A DNA stretch of 49,252 nt from RGIG5612 sp963589005 (GCA_963589005.1 CAVAJR010000019.1:1-49252), one strand, 5' to 3'. Shown: positions 9,416-18,566, counted from the first letter of the stretch. Made by a program: numbers and translations. Notes: generated from the sequence alone by a model not told the origin.

Positions 9416-10063
9416 TCATCTCACTAATTCTGTAATCTGTGCGGGATCTGATATGATCACAGTTGCTCCCGCCTCCATCAATTGGAATCTGTCCCTAAAT
9501 CCCCAGTCGACACTAATGCAGCTGATCTGTGCATTTGCAGCAGTCTGAATATCGACCTCTGAATCGCCAACATAAATTGCTTCATCACAATTCACATTCA
9601 GTTCCTGCATTACCATTATGACAGAATCCGGATATGGTTTCCTGCGTATACCTTCTCTTGAACCCACGGATATATCAAATACACCGTCAAAGTACAGTTT
9701 ACATAAAACCTTGACCGCCTCATCTGATTTATTTGATACCACTGCCAGCCTATATCCCAGGCTTTTAAGCAGCCTAAGTTCCTCAGTTATTCCTTCATAT
9801 GCTTTTGTATGATCGGAACAATGCATACTATAATATTCCCTAAAAAGCTCAAGAACCCGTGCCTGTTCATGCTCATCTGCCCCGGGCGGAAGGCTTCGTT
9901 CAATTGTCTTTTGGATCCCGTTTCCCAGAAAGCTTCTCACCTGTTCATAAGATCTGGACTCATGACCGGTTCTGACAAGCGCATAATTAACTCCATCCGC
10001 AAGATCTGTCAGCGTATCTAAGATGGTTCCGTCCATATCAAAAATTATCAGCTTATATATCAT
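9416..10063 (-). CDS. HAD-family phosphatase (phosphoglycolate phosphatase-like)
   Basis: A 215-residue HAD hydrolase of the Gph/PGP type. Motif I is FDMDGTILDT, motif II VVSNKS, motif III lysine in GIRRKPYPD and motif IV YVGDSEVDIQTA. A helical cap lies between motifs I and II. Substrates in this family are small phosphate esters such as 2-phosphoglycolate. The start at 10063 gives the standard N-terminus MIYKLIIFDMDGT. An in-frame ATG pair at 10120 would add 19 residues lying partly in an inverted repeat, and neither start has an ideal ribosome binding site. It is the last gene of the citrate-glutamate operon or a separate unit after it. Confidence 0.85.
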   Translation of the reverse strand: MIYKLIIFDMDGTILDTLTDLADGVNYALVRTGHESRSYEQVRSFLGNGIQKTIERSLPPGADEHEQARVLELFREYYSMHCSDHTKAYEGITEELRLLKSLGYRLAVVSNKSDEAVKVLCKLYFDGVFDISVGSREGIRRKPYPDSVIMVMQELNVNCDEAIYVGDSEVDIQTAANAQISCISVDWGFRDRFQLMEAGATVIISDPAQITELVR

Positions 10064-10101
10064 AACTCTTTTGCAAAATTCCTCTGTGTTAATGCTACTC
10101 A

Positions 10102-10152
10102 GGCATTGCCTGATCATCATTTAAAATAAAAATATAACCGCCAGGCAATGCC
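10102..10152. repeat. 11-bp inverted repeat between mobB and the phosphatase gene
   Basis: GGCATTGCCTG (10102-10112) and CAGGCAATGCC (10142-10152) are perfect complements 29 bp apart, with an AT-rich loop. It lies in the 80-140 base gap after mobB. No long U-run follows, so it is a weak terminator candidate or an mRNA-processing hairpin. Confidence 0.5.
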
Positions 10153-10201
10153 GCGCCTAAGTCCAAGTCTTAGTGCTGCAGTGCCTGACGGCCTTGTTAA
10201 A

Positions 10202-10732
10202 TTAACTGTTTTTTTTAATAAACCTGGCTCTGATAAATTCTGCAATGCCATCTATATCATCCAGTGCAAATACCGGAATAGAACGTTCGACAATGCCAAC
10301 TTCTCCACTGCTGTCAGGTGCAGTCTCCTCATCCGTTATTACTGCAGCATATTCGCTGACAGGCAGCCTGAATCCCTTGCCAGTTGCTGCACGGCTGATT
10401 CCTATTCTTGGAAGTGTATGATCATTATATCCTTCTACAAGAACAATATCAACATCATGAACAGATAACAACAGTTCTTCCAGTTCCAAATGCCGATGCT
10501 CCATGATAACAGCCTTCTTCTCAGATGCCAAAACCACCATATCAGCACCTGCCTCTGAAAATCGCCATGAGTCCTTGCCATTCCTGTCAATCTCAAAATC
10601 ATGAGCATCATGTTTAATAACCGCGACTCTGATGCCCATCTTCTTAAATCTCCTGACCAGGCATTCTATTATCGTGGTTTTACCTGTTCCGGACCATGCG
10701 CTGAAGGCAACAGCCGGAATATTCGAAGACAT
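10202..10732 (-). CDS. mobB: Molybdopterin-guanine dinucleotide biosynthesis protein MobB
   Basis: A 176-residue P-loop GTPase with Walker A SGTGKTT (residues 14-20), the VIKHDAHDFEIDRNGKDSWR block and VLVEGYNDHTLPRI, all characteristic of MobB. MobB assists MobA in attaching GMP to molybdopterin, or in delivering the cofactor to apoenzymes. Its start is 2 bases after the icd stop codon and its ribosome binding site lies in the icd 3' end, so it is cotranscribed. No other molybdenum-cofactor gene is in the window, which makes this placement in a citrate operon unusual. Confidence 0.88.
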   Translation of the reverse strand: MSSNIPAVAFSAWSGTGKTTIIECLVRRFKKMGIRVAVIKHDAHDFEIDRNGKDSWRFSEAGADMVVLASEKKAVIMEHRHLELEELLLSVHDVDIVLVEGYNDHTLPRIGISRAATGKGFRLPVSEYAAVITDEETAPDSSGEVGIVERSIPVFALDDIDGIAEFIRARFIKKNS

Positions 10733-10734
10733 CC

Positions 10735-11937
10735 TTATATCCTCTCTGCGATGGCATCAAGGAATTCCCCACTTGTAGCCTTGAACTGACATACTCCCGG
10801 ATCTGCAAGAGCGGCAAGATCCCCCGTCATGATTCCATCCTCAAGAGTCTTAAAGCAGGCTGCCTCAAGTTTATCAGCAAATGCTGCAAGGTCAGGAAGA
10901 TTATCCAGTTCGCCTCTTTTTCTTAAGGCTCCGCTCCATGCGAATATTGTTGCCATAGGATTAGTGCTGGTCTTCTCGCCCTTCAGATATTTATAATAGT
11001 GCTTGGTTACAGTTCCGTGGGCAGCCTCATATTCAAATTTGCCGTCCGGCGTTACAAGTACCGATGTCATCATCGCCAAAGAGCCAAAGGCAGTGGAAAT
11101 CATATCGCTCATGACATCGCCGTCATAATTCTTACAAGCCCAGATAAATCCGCCTTCAGATCTGATCACACGGGCAACAGCGTCGTCTATCAGCGTATAG
11201 AAATAAGTGATTCCCAGCTCCTCGAATTTTGCCTTATAATTTTGTTCAAATTCCTCCTCGAAGATCATTCGAAATTCACTGTCATAGATCTTGGAGATAG
11301 TATCCTTGGTTGAAAACCACAGATCCTGCTTTTGATCAATGGCATACTGAAAGCATGCCTTGGCAAAGGATCTGATAGAGGCGGATTTATTGTGCTGTCC
11401 CTGGAATATTGCAGGACCATCCACCTTCTGGATCAGGAGTGTTGTCTCCTTGCCGCTTGCAGCCTTAAATGTCATGGTACATTCGCCCGGCTCCTCCGTT
11501 TTCATATCAACGGCCTTGTATACATCGCCGTAGGCATGTCTTGCTACGGTAATAGGCTTCTTCCAGTTGCGCACAACCGGCTTGATCGAATCAATAACGA
11601 TCGGCGTCCTGAAAACCGTACCGTCCATGATCGAACGTATCGTACCATTAGGGCTCTTCCACTGTTCTGTAAGCTCAGGATACTCAATCATCCTCTGACG
11701 GTTAGGCGTGATCGTTGCGCACTTAACCGCAACACCATATTTAACAGCGGCATTTGCCGCATCAATTGTCACCTGATCCTTAGTCTCATTTCTATGAAGA
11801 AGACCCAAATCGTAGTATTCTGTCTTAAGATCTACATACGGCAGGATTAATTTTTCCTTGATCATCTGCCACAGAATACGGGTCATCTCGTCGCCATCCA
11901 TCTCAACCAGCGGCGTTGCCATCTTAATCTTATCCAT
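10735..11937 (-). CDS. icd: Isocitrate dehydrogenase (NADP-type, eukaryote-like subfamily)
   Basis: A 400-residue enzyme converting isocitrate to 2-oxoglutarate and CO2, normally with NADP. The N-terminus PLVEMDGDEMTRILW and the blocks SPNGTIRSIMDGTVFRTPI, DDAVARVIRSEGGFIWACKNYDGDV and EAAHGTVTKHYYKY identify the homodimeric subfamily shared by eukaryotes and some anaerobes, rather than the E. coli type. The length is normal. The ribosome binding site is GGAAGGA. It lies directly downstream of aconitase and Re-citrate synthase, so its product most likely feeds glutamate synthesis. Confidence 0.93.
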   Translation of the reverse strand: MDKIKMATPLVEMDGDEMTRILWQMIKEKLILPYVDLKTEYYDLGLLHRNETKDQVTIDAANAAVKYGVAVKCATITPNRQRMIEYPELTEQWKSPNGTIRSIMDGTVFRTPIVIDSIKPVVRNWKKPITVARHAYGDVYKAVDMKTEEPGECTMTFKAASGKETTLLIQKVDGPAIFQGQHNKSASIRSFAKACFQYAIDQKQDLWFSTKDTISKIYDSEFRMIFEEEFEQNYKAKFEELGITYFYTLIDDAVARVIRSEGGFIWACKNYDGDVMSDMISTAFGSLAMMTSVLVTPDGKFEYEAAHGTVTKHYYKYLKGEKTSTNPMATIFAWSGALRKRGELDNLPDLAAFADKLEAACFKTLEDGIMTGDLAALADPGVCQFKATSGEFLDAIAERI

Positions 11938-12116
11938 TATATATATCCTTCCAATTATGCATTATTACGCACCGCAGCTTACGACGCAGATAGTAATTTC
12001 TGCGTCAATGCCATACCAAAACGGCACAGATACTGCGAAAATTCAGTAAGCGCAATCAATTTCTCAGCTGCGTGTGCACACTGAGATTCACAACATTCAG
12101 CTCAGGCAGAGTGAAT

Positions 12117-14360
12117 TCATGCTCCATATCCGGCTGCGTAATAATTCATGAGGCATCCCTCTGTAACTATACGTTTTTCATCGTCGGAAAGCCCTGCCAC
12201 AGTAAGCTTCAGATTAGTAACCGTTCCGTCTGCGCTCAGCACCTTAGCGTCAAACTGTTCCTTGCCGCTTAATATGCCTGATACAACCCCCGGAATATAG
12301 ATCCAGTCTCCTGACTGATAATTAAATTCAGTATCCTTGTCCATGGTAAACGGAACTATTCCCCAGTTAAGGCAGTTAGAGCGATATCTCTTAGTCGCAT
12401 ATTCATAGCATATATTGGCAAATCCGCCTAATACCTTCTGACATGATGCCGCCTGTTCTCTTGCAGAACCGTCCCCCGGTTTATGAGCAAATACACAAGA
12501 ACCGATTGTCGTATTATCAGCCGATGCTCCGAACTTGTGCAGCACCTCTGCAAGTGTCTCGTTTATATTGCCTGCCTCTCGGGCTTCTTCATATCCCCTT
12601 GCCACCTTAGATCTCTCTACATAATCAGGGACACGCCTGCTCAGGGCAAATTCCGATAATGCAATAGGGTTAGAGCGATAGCTGGAGGTCTCGCCGGAAG
12701 GAATAAGTTCATCTGTGGTTGTTACATCATCATGAATAACTGCACAGAGCTGAACTAACATATTATCCTCAGGCTTAGGCATCTTCGGCCAGTCCTTAAT
12801 ATTTGGTCCTAAGCGAAGTTCTTCCTCTGGAAGTGCATGTCCAAATCCGAAATAGCATCGTTTCTCATAAACTGCATCATCATATATATATTCTCTTGGA
12901 GTAATCTTATAATCAATATCCGTTGCCGCTGTAAGAATACCCCCATTGGCAGCTGTCGCAGCAATGGATCTTGCATCCATAAGGGCTACCGCTGCTATCT
13001 GACCATTGCCAGGCTTAGAGCCCTCACGGTTAGCAAAATTACGGGTTGTATGTCTGATGGACAGTGTGTTATTGGCAGGTGTATCCCCTGCGCCAAAACA
13101 AGGACCACAGAAGCACGGCTTCATTACAGCTCCGGCTTCCATCAGCTCAGTTGCTATACCATCTTGTGTAACTGCCAGATTGATAGGCATGCTGGAAGGA
13201 TAAACAGATAAGTCAAAATATCCGTTTCCTATACTCTTGCCGTCTAGGATATCTGCTGCCTCAGAGATATTTTCAAACATACCACCTGCACATCCGGCAA
13301 TGATGCCCTGATTGCAATGAACCTTGCCATCCTTACCGATACAGCTCAGAAGGTCCATTGTAACCTTGCCATTTAACGATTTATTGCAGCTGTCCTCAAT
13401 CTCCTTAAGGATCCTCTCTGGATCTGCCTGAAGCTCATGAACTGTATATGCCTTGGACGGATGGAATGGCAATGCTATCATAGACTCCATCTCATCTAAA
13501 TGGATTGTCACCATGCTGTCATAGTACGCTCCATCCTCCGGTGCAAGTGTCTTATAATCCTCCGGACGTTTAATCGTCCTGTAATACTTCTCAACAACAT
13601 CATCAGTTGTCCATATAGAACTCAGACAGCTGGTTTCTGTGGTCATTACATCAACGCCGATTCTAAAATCAATACTGAGGTCTGCTATGCCCGGACCTAC
13701 AAATTCCATAACCTTATTCTTAACAAATCCATCCGGGAACGTTGCTCCGACTAATGCAATTGCAACATCATGAGGACCTATCCCGTGAGGAACCTTGCCG
13801 TCAACATATACCAGCACCACCTCAGGCTCTGCAATATCCCATGTATTATTAAGCAGCTGCTTGGTCAGCTCGCCGCCGCCCTCGCCAACTGCCATTGTTC
13901 CATAACAGCCATATCTTGTATGAGAGTCTGAGCCTAATATCATCTTGCCGCAGCCCGCAAGCTTCTCCCTTGCAAACTGGTGAATAACTGCCTGATTGGC
14001 CGGAACATAGATACCGCCATATTTGCGCGCAGCTGAAAGTCCAAATGCATGATCGTCCTCGTTGATGGTTCCGCCAACCGCGCACAAACTGTTATGGCAG
14101 TTAGTAAGTGCATAAGGAATAGGAAATTCCTTCATGCCACTGGCTCTGGCAGTCTGAATGATTCCTACATATGTTATGTCATGTGATATCATGGCATCGA
14201 ATTTGATTCTCATCAAACCGTCCGTGCTTTTTCTTTTTTCATGGCCGCGCAGTATGCGGTATGCCATTGTCTTTTCTCTGGCTGCCGTGTCCTTTTCTGC
14301 AGGAACCGGCTGGCCATTTATAAGTTTTACCCCATTTGAATACTTTTCAATCATTGACAT
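12117..14360 (-). CDS. Aconitase-family hydratase
   Basis: A 747-residue aconitase-superfamily protein, about the length of the YbhJ-like hydratase branch rather than AcnA (about 890). Visible motifs are LGSDSHT (about 143-149), GAGDTPANN and GSKPGNGQIAAV. Candidate [4Fe-4S] ligands are C357 (AGCAGG) and C418 and C421 (CFCGPC), a variant of the canonical aconitase cysteine motifs. Between Re-citrate synthase and isocitrate dehydrogenase it almost certainly interconverts citrate and isocitrate. The start at 14360 has AGAAGG 8 bases upstream, inside the end of the GntR gene. Confidence 0.87.
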   Translation of the reverse strand: MSMIEKYSNGVKLINGQPVPAEKDTAAREKTMAYRILRGHEKRKSTDGLMRIKFDAMISHDITYVGIIQTARASGMKEFPIPYALTNCHNSLCAVGGTINEDDHAFGLSAARKYGGIYVPANQAVIHQFAREKLAGCGKMILGSDSHTRYGCYGTMAVGEGGGELTKQLLNNTWDIAEPEVVLVYVDGKVPHGIGPHDVAIALVGATFPDGFVKNKVMEFVGPGIADLSIDFRIGVDVMTTETSCLSSIWTTDDVVEKYYRTIKRPEDYKTLAPEDGAYYDSMVTIHLDEMESMIALPFHPSKAYTVHELQADPERILKEIEDSCNKSLNGKVTMDLLSCIGKDGKVHCNQGIIAGCAGGMFENISEAADILDGKSIGNGYFDLSVYPSSMPINLAVTQDGIATELMEAGAVMKPCFCGPCFGAGDTPANNTLSIRHTTRNFANREGSKPGNGQIAAVALMDARSIAATAANGGILTAATDIDYKITPREYIYDDAVYEKRCYFGFGHALPEEELRLGPNIKDWPKMPKPEDNMLVQLCAVIHDDVTTTDELIPSGETSSYRSNPIALSEFALSRRVPDYVERSKVARGYEEAREAGNINETLAEVLHKFGASADNTTIGSCVFAHKPGDGSAREQAASCQKVLGGFANICYEYATKRYRSNCLNWGIVPFTMDKDTEFNYQSGDWIYIPGVVSGILSGKEQFDAKVLSADGTVTNLKLTVAGLSDDEKRIVTEGCLMNYYAAGYGA

Positions 14361-14364
14361 GTCA

Positions 14365-15009
14365 TTAACCTTCTTTCAACTCTGACAGACGTTCCTTGGC
14401 CTTCTCCACATGATATCTCATTGCCTGCTCAGCCGCATCAAGATCATGGCTTTCGATCGCTTCATATATAGCCTTATGTTCATGGAAGCTTACCTCCGCC
14501 TTGCTGGTAGTAGTAACCATGGCCTTGCGGAATTTCTGAGTCTTATTATGAAGCGGCGTTAATGTATCAACATATACAGGGCTTCCTGCGAACTGATAAA
14601 TCGCCTGATGGAACTGACTGTCCGTTGCCTTAACCTTCTCCGGATCTCCTTTTTTTATATAAAACTCCTGCAGATCCAGAAGATCCTTTAATTCCTTTAA
14701 TTGTTCCTCTGTAATATTCTCAGCACATGCCCTGGCTGCCAGACCCTCGGCATGAATCCTGATATCGTAAATTATCATTGCATCCTGCTGAGTAATGGAT
14801 AAGACCACTACTCCCTTAGATGTGGCTTCAACCAGGTGTTCCTGTTCAAGACGGCGAACTGCCTCCCTGATGGGAGTCCTGCTTACCCCCAGATCCTCAC
14901 TGAGAGTAAGTTCGGTAAGCACAGAACCTCTCGGATAAACACCCGTTAATATATCGCTCTCCAATCGTTCAAATATCTGATCGGCCAGTGAAACGGTTTT
15001 ATGAATCAT
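14365..15009 (-). CDS. GntR/FadR-family transcriptional regulator
   Basis: A 214-residue regulator with an N-terminal winged helix (about 5-72, including SEDLGVSRTPIREAVRRLE) and a C-terminal FCD ligand domain. The FCD domain carries the spaced acidic and histidine residues (DSQFHQAIY, FHEHKAIYEAI, MRYHVEKA) that usually bind a metal and a carboxylic acid. Such regulators often sense organic acids. It is embedded between Re-citrate synthase and aconitase, so it probably controls this operon in response to citrate or a related acid. A GTATAC-centred palindrome overlies the operon promoter (16504-16512). The ribosome binding site is AGGAGG. Confidence 0.9.
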   Translation of the reverse strand: MIHKTVSLADQIFERLESDILTGVYPRGSVLTELTLSEDLGVSRTPIREAVRRLEQEHLVEATSKGVVVLSITQQDAMIIYDIRIHAEGLAARACAENITEEQLKELKDLLDLQEFYIKKGDPEKVKATDSQFHQAIYQFAGSPVYVDTLTPLHNKTQKFRKAMVTTTSKAEVSFHEHKAIYEAIESHDLDAAEQAMRYHVEKAKERLSELKEG

Positions 15010-15100
15010 CTGTAATTCCTCCTAATATTTGCAATGCTGACAACCGGATTATTTACCGCAGCTGTGCCTTATAAGGCTGCCGCCAAATTATCAGCACAGA

Positions 15101-16477
15101 TTACAGCCTCTTGAATCTGCCATTCGAAAACTGCTCTATCTTCTCTTCTATCTCTTCTATCGATAATGTAGACTGGCGTCCTCCGGCATACTCATCATCA
15201 ATCCATTCTTTGATCCTAACTACCAGCGGATCCTTCTTGTCAACCAATTCCTCCTCCGGGAGGTTATAAGTATTGTTGATCCAATATGCGATACCTGCCA
15301 GTCCGGAATTCTGACCGAGCATAACTGTAGGAGCACGATTAAGAAGCTTCTTGGTATTGAACACATTGTAAATCTCTTCATCCTTAAGGATTCCGTCGGC
15401 ATGAATGCCTGCCCTGGTAACATTGAAGTCACGTCCGACAAATGGTGTTCTAGGCGGGATCTTATATCCGATCACATTCTTATAATAGTCGGCAATTTCC
15501 GTAATTACTGTTGTGTCCATGCCGTCTAATGAACCTCTGAGCGATGTATATTCCATAACCATTGCTTCAAGAGGTACATTTCCAGTGCGTTCACCGATGC
15601 CAAGGAGCGTACAGTTAACAGCAGATGCGCCATAAAGCCATGCAGTAGCTGCATTTGCAACTGCTTTATAGAAATCATTATGTCCATGCCATTCGAGCAT
15701 ATCGCTCTGAACACCGGAATAATGCTGAAGGCCATAGATAATTCCCGCAACGCTTCGCGGCAGGGCAGCCTCAGTATAAGGAACACCATATCCCATGGTA
15801 TCGCAGGCTCTGATCCTAACCGGAATATGGGCGTCCTCGCTTCTCTTAATAAGTTCATTAACAAATGGAACTACAAAACCGTAGAAATCAGCTCTTGTTA
15901 TGTCCTCAAGATGACATCTCGGCATTACACCTGCCTCAAATGCCATGTCAACTGCTGCCAGATATTGATTCATGGCCTCCTTACGTGTCATTTTAAGTTT
16001 GTTAAATATATGATAATCACTGCAGGAAACGAGAATACCTGTCTCTCTGATGCCCAGATCCTTAACAAGCTTAAAATCTTCCTTGTTGGCTCTGATCCAG
16101 GTCGTGATCTCAGGAAATCTAAGTCCTAAATCCTGACAACGGCGAATAGCCTCACGATCCTTCTCGCTGTATGCAAAAAATTCCGTCTGCCTGATGATGC
16201 CGAAAGGTCCGCCCAGCCGGTTCATTAATTTATATAAGTCAACAATTTGTTCAACGGTGTACGGCTCGATAGACTGCTGGCCATCGCGAAATGTTGTATC
16301 TGTGATCCAGATCTCTTCGGGCATGCACAAAGGCACACGACGATGGTTAAATGCTACTCTTGGAACATCTTCGTAATTATAAATGTCTCTGTACAGGTTA
16401 GGCTTCTCAACGTCCTGGAGAGAGTATTTGTAACTGCTCAGCTCTAACAGATTTGTTTTGTTTGATAGTTCAAGCAT
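15101..16477 (-). CDS. Re-citrate synthase (HMGL-like family)
   Basis: A 458-residue enzyme of the homocitrate/isopropylmalate synthase superfamily. It has the metal/catalytic motif DTTFRDGQQS, RACDTMGYGVP and EWHGHNDFYKAVANA. The N-terminal extension of about 50 residues before the barrel (YRDIYNYEDVPRVAFNHR) is typical of the clostridial Re-citrate synthases first identified in Clostridium kluyveri. It condenses oxaloacetate and acetyl-CoA to citrate with Re stereochemistry. Aconitase and isocitrate dehydrogenase downstream, and the absence of a Si-citrate synthase or leucine and lysine-aminoadipate genes, favour this over homocitrate or isopropylmalate synthase. It is the first gene of the operon. 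Confidence 0.88.
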   Translation of the reverse strand: MLELSNKTNLLELSSYKYSLQDVEKPNLYRDIYNYEDVPRVAFNHRRVPLCMPEEIWITDTTFRDGQQSIEPYTVEQIVDLYKLMNRLGGPFGIIRQTEFFAYSEKDREAIRRCQDLGLRFPEITTWIRANKEDFKLVKDLGIRETGILVSCSDYHIFNKLKMTRKEAMNQYLAAVDMAFEAGVMPRCHLEDITRADFYGFVVPFVNELIKRSEDAHIPVRIRACDTMGYGVPYTEAALPRSVAGIIYGLQHYSGVQSDMLEWHGHNDFYKAVANAATAWLYGASAVNCTLLGIGERTGNVPLEAMVMEYTSLRGSLDGMDTTVITEIADYYKNVIGYKIPPRTPFVGRDFNVTRAGIHADGILKDEEIYNVFNTKKLLNRAPTVMLGQNSGLAGIAYWINNTYNLPEEELVDKKDPLVVRIKEWIDDEYAGGRQSTLSIEEIEEKIEQFSNGRFKRL

Positions 16478-16503
16478 GTGAATACATTCCTTTCATAAAT
16501 ATG

Positions 16504-16539
16504 TGTATACAATTATACGCGGGTATTGTTATCTGTCAA
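16504..16539 (-). promoter_or_regulatory. Promoter of the citrate operon with GntR-type palindrome
   Basis: The minus strand has -35 TTGACA (16534-16539), a 16-bp spacer and -10 TATAAT (16512-16517), both perfect consensus. TTGTATACA (16504-16512) overlaps the -10 edge and the predicted start site. Its GTATAC core suits a FadR-type GntR repressor such as the one encoded in the operon. Confidence 0.75.
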
Positions 16540-16604
16540 CCTTGTTGTGTTTTTTAAGTACAATTTCGTCATTTCTTACAATTTAATTCTATAATATTTT
16601 TTTA

Positions 16605-16783
16605 TTGCATTTAAAAAAATTATGTGTTATCCTGTGTCTATCACCTACTAAAACAGTAGGCAAATGATTACGACCTCCTAGGTTACATTGACCTTCGTAT
16701 CATTTAATAAATGTTAATCTCCCCCGATTAACATATCCCATCCTTTAACAAACGAGCCGGTCACGCAAGTGACCGGCTCGTTT
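16605..16783 (+). ncRNA. Candidate structured RNA: three small hairpins and a terminator
   Basis: On the plus strand a possible promoter (TTGCAT 16605-16610, 17 bp, TATCCT 16628-16633) precedes three hairpins. These are CCTACT/AGTAGG (16644-16660), AAATGAT/ATCATTT with inner pairing (16662-16705), and GTTAATC/GATTAAC (16713-16732). A 15-bp perfect stem with a GCAA loop follows (16750-16783). The order suits a small RNA of about 145 nt. It matches no family I know, the promoter is only moderate, and the last stem may simply be the dapB terminator read from the other side. Confidence 0.3.
16750..16783. terminator. Strong bidirectional terminator after dapB
   Basis: A 15-bp perfect stem (arms AAACGAGCCGGTCAC and GTGACCGGCTCGTTT) with a 4-base loop. 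In the minus-strand direction it follows the dapB stop codon by about 20 bases and ends in TTTGTT, separating dapB from the citrate operon promoter. Confidence 0.8.
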
Positions 16784-16801
16784 ATGTATACGAATATTTT
16801 T

Positions 16802-17551
16802 CTAATTTTCCTTCAGCAGGCTGTTCATATCGTATAAACCTGCCGATTTACCCATAAGAAATGCTGCAGCTTTTAATGCTCCCTCTGCAAAAAGGGCTCT
16901 GCTGTATGCTTCATGCTTGAGGGTTATGCTCTGATTGTCGGTTCCTACAACAACCTCATGAATGCCTACGATATTGCCCATACGTACTGCATGGATACCA
17001 ATATCATTGGCATCGCGTTTGCCATATCCGGATCTTCCTGTAACAATATTAGACTCCGGTCTTACCTCCTGGATAGCATGCGCAATCGCAAGAGCCGTTC
17101 CGCTTGGCGCATCCAGTTTTCTGTTATGATGCCTTTCGATGATCTCGATTTCAGCTCCGGTCATAACAGCCGCTGTCCTTTTGGCCAGGTCAATAAGAAG
17201 CGCCACTCCTAACGAGTAATTAGCTGCAAAAAACAACGGGATCTTCTGCGAAGCCTCTGTTATCATCTGTTTTTCTTCCTCTGTCTGTCCTGTAGTAGCA
17301 AGAACCAGCGCAATATTATTATTCACCGCATAATCAAGCAGTTCCCTTGTAAGGCTATGATGGGAGAAATCCACAACAACATCTACATCTGTGATAGCAT
17401 CAGCAAAACTTTCCGCACAAGGCACATCGAATGTGCCGTCAGGATTAAGGCTTACTCCTCCAACCAGTTCACCGCCCTCAGTTCCCTTCTGGAGCAGTTT
17501 GGCAACTTCTCTTCCCATAAATCCATATAAGCCGCTAACTAATACTCTCAT
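16802..17551 (-). CDS. dapB: 4-hydroxy-tetrahydrodipicolinate reductase
   Basis: DapB reduces 4-hydroxy-tetrahydrodipicolinate to tetrahydrodipicolinate with NAD(P)H in the diaminopimelate/lysine pathway. The 249-residue protein has the nucleotide-binding start LVSGLYGFMGREV and the catalytic/substrate motif HHNRKLDAPSGTA. The length is normal for Firmicutes. It follows dapA by 124 bases, with a strong hairpin at 17605-17644 between them, and ends at the terminator at 16750-16783. It should share control by the upstream lysine riboswitch. Confidence 0.95.
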   Translation of the reverse strand: MRVLVSGLYGFMGREVAKLLQKGTEGGELVGGVSLNPDGTFDVPCAESFADAITDVDVVVDFSHHSLTRELLDYAVNNNIALVLATTGQTEEEKQMITEASQKIPLFFAANYSLGVALLIDLAKRTAAVMTGAEIEIIERHHNRKLDAPSGTALAIAHAIQEVRPESNIVTGRSGYGKRDANDIGIHAVRMGNIVGIHEVVVGTDNQSITLKHEAYSRALFAEGALKAAAFLMGKSAGLYDMNSLLKEN

Positions 17552-17604
17552 ATATAATCCTTTCTCTCGTATTCATACATATTGCTTTCATTTGCCCTAA
17601 CATA

Positions 17605-17644
17605 AGGCCCTGCCAAGGATATGACATATAAATGGCAGCGGCCT
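17605..17644 (-). promoter_or_regulatory. Intercistronic hairpin between dapA and dapB
   Basis: AGGCC plus CTGCCA pairs with TGGCAG plus GGCCT (one bulged base), with a loop of about 17 bases. No U-run follows. It is probably an mRNA-processing or stability element, or a partial terminator that lowers dapB relative to dapA. Confidence 0.5.
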
Positions 17645-17675
17645 CATATCAAGTTTCTCATCATTACAATGTATA

Positions 17676-18566
17676 CTATTTTACGAGATTATATCTTCTC
17701 ATCTCAGCAAGAAGCTTCTCTTCATGCTCTGTTTCCATAGGGGTAAGCGGAAGTCTGACATAATTTTCTCCCCATCCCATAGCCGCCATGGCAGCCTTAA
17801 CAGGAATCGGGTTAACCTCGCTGAACAGCAGCTTGATGAGTTTCATATACTCACACTGAAGAGCCGCACTTCTCTTAACATCACCTGCAAAGTAAGCCTC
17901 GCAAATATTTACCGTCTCCTTAGGCATTATATTAGAAAGTACGGAAATGATTCCGCTTCCTCCCATTGACAGGATCGGAACGATCTGATCGTCATTGCCG
18001 GAATAAATATCTAACTTATCGCCTACTAAAGCAGCGGTTTCCACAATTTTAGATATATTGCCATTTGCTTCCTTAATGCCCTTGATCATCGGATGTTCAG
18101 CAAGCTTAGCATATGTTGCAGGTTCAATATTAACGCCTGTACGTGACGGAACATTGTATACGATCAGCGGCTTGGTCGATGCATCTGCAATGATATTGTA
18201 CATCTTGATAAGACCATTTTGTGTAGCCTTGTTATAGTATGGGGTTACTACAAGCATTGCGTCGCATCCCACTTCACATGCAAATTTTGTAAGGTCAACC
18301 GCATAGGCTGTGTCATTGGAGCCAGTGCCTGCTATTACAGGCACACGACCATTTGCCCTTTCAGCAGAAAATCTCAGGACTTCTCTGTGTTCCTCGTCCG
18401 TAAGCGTTGAACCCTCACCTGTTGTTCCGGCAATTACCAGTGCATTTATGCCCTGTTCTATCTGCCAGTCGATGAGGCGTCCAAGTGTATCGTAATCAAC
18501 TCCGTTTGCATTGAGTGGGGTAATAAGAGCAGTTGCTGCTCCAGTAAAAATAGGTGAATTCGTCAT
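17676..18566 (-). CDS. dapA: 4-hydroxy-tetrahydrodipicolinate synthase
   Basis: DapA condenses pyruvate with aspartate semialdehyde, the first committed step of diaminopimelate/lysine synthesis. The 296-residue TIM barrel shows TTGEG (48-52), Y137 in VYNVPSRTG and Schiff-base K165 in GIKEANG. The start is the ATG at 18566, preceded by GGAGG; a TTG at 18581 lies within that ribosome binding site. A lysine riboswitch and terminator lie upstream, so synthesis should stop when lysine is abundant. dapB follows. Confidence 0.95.
   Translation of the reverse strand: MTNSPIFTGAATALITPLNANGVDYDTLGRLIDWQIEQGINALVIAGTTGEGSTLTDEEHREVLRFSAERANGRVPVIAGTGSNDTAYAVDLTKFACEVGCDAMLVVTPYYNKATQNGLIKMYNIIADASTKPLIVYNVPSRTGVNIEPATYAKLAEHPMIKGIKEANGNISKIVETAALVGDKLDIYSGNDDQIVPILSMGGSGIISVLSNIMPKETVNICEAYFAGDVKRSAALQCEYMKLIKLLFSEVNPIPVKAAMAAMGWGENYVRLPLTPMETEHEEKLLAEMRRYNLVK

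Noticed and set aside
15101..16477. Isopropylmalate or homocitrate synthase
   Set aside because: The N-terminal extension and the aconitase and isocitrate dehydrogenase neighbours fit Re-citrate synthase, with no leucine or aminoadipate genes near.
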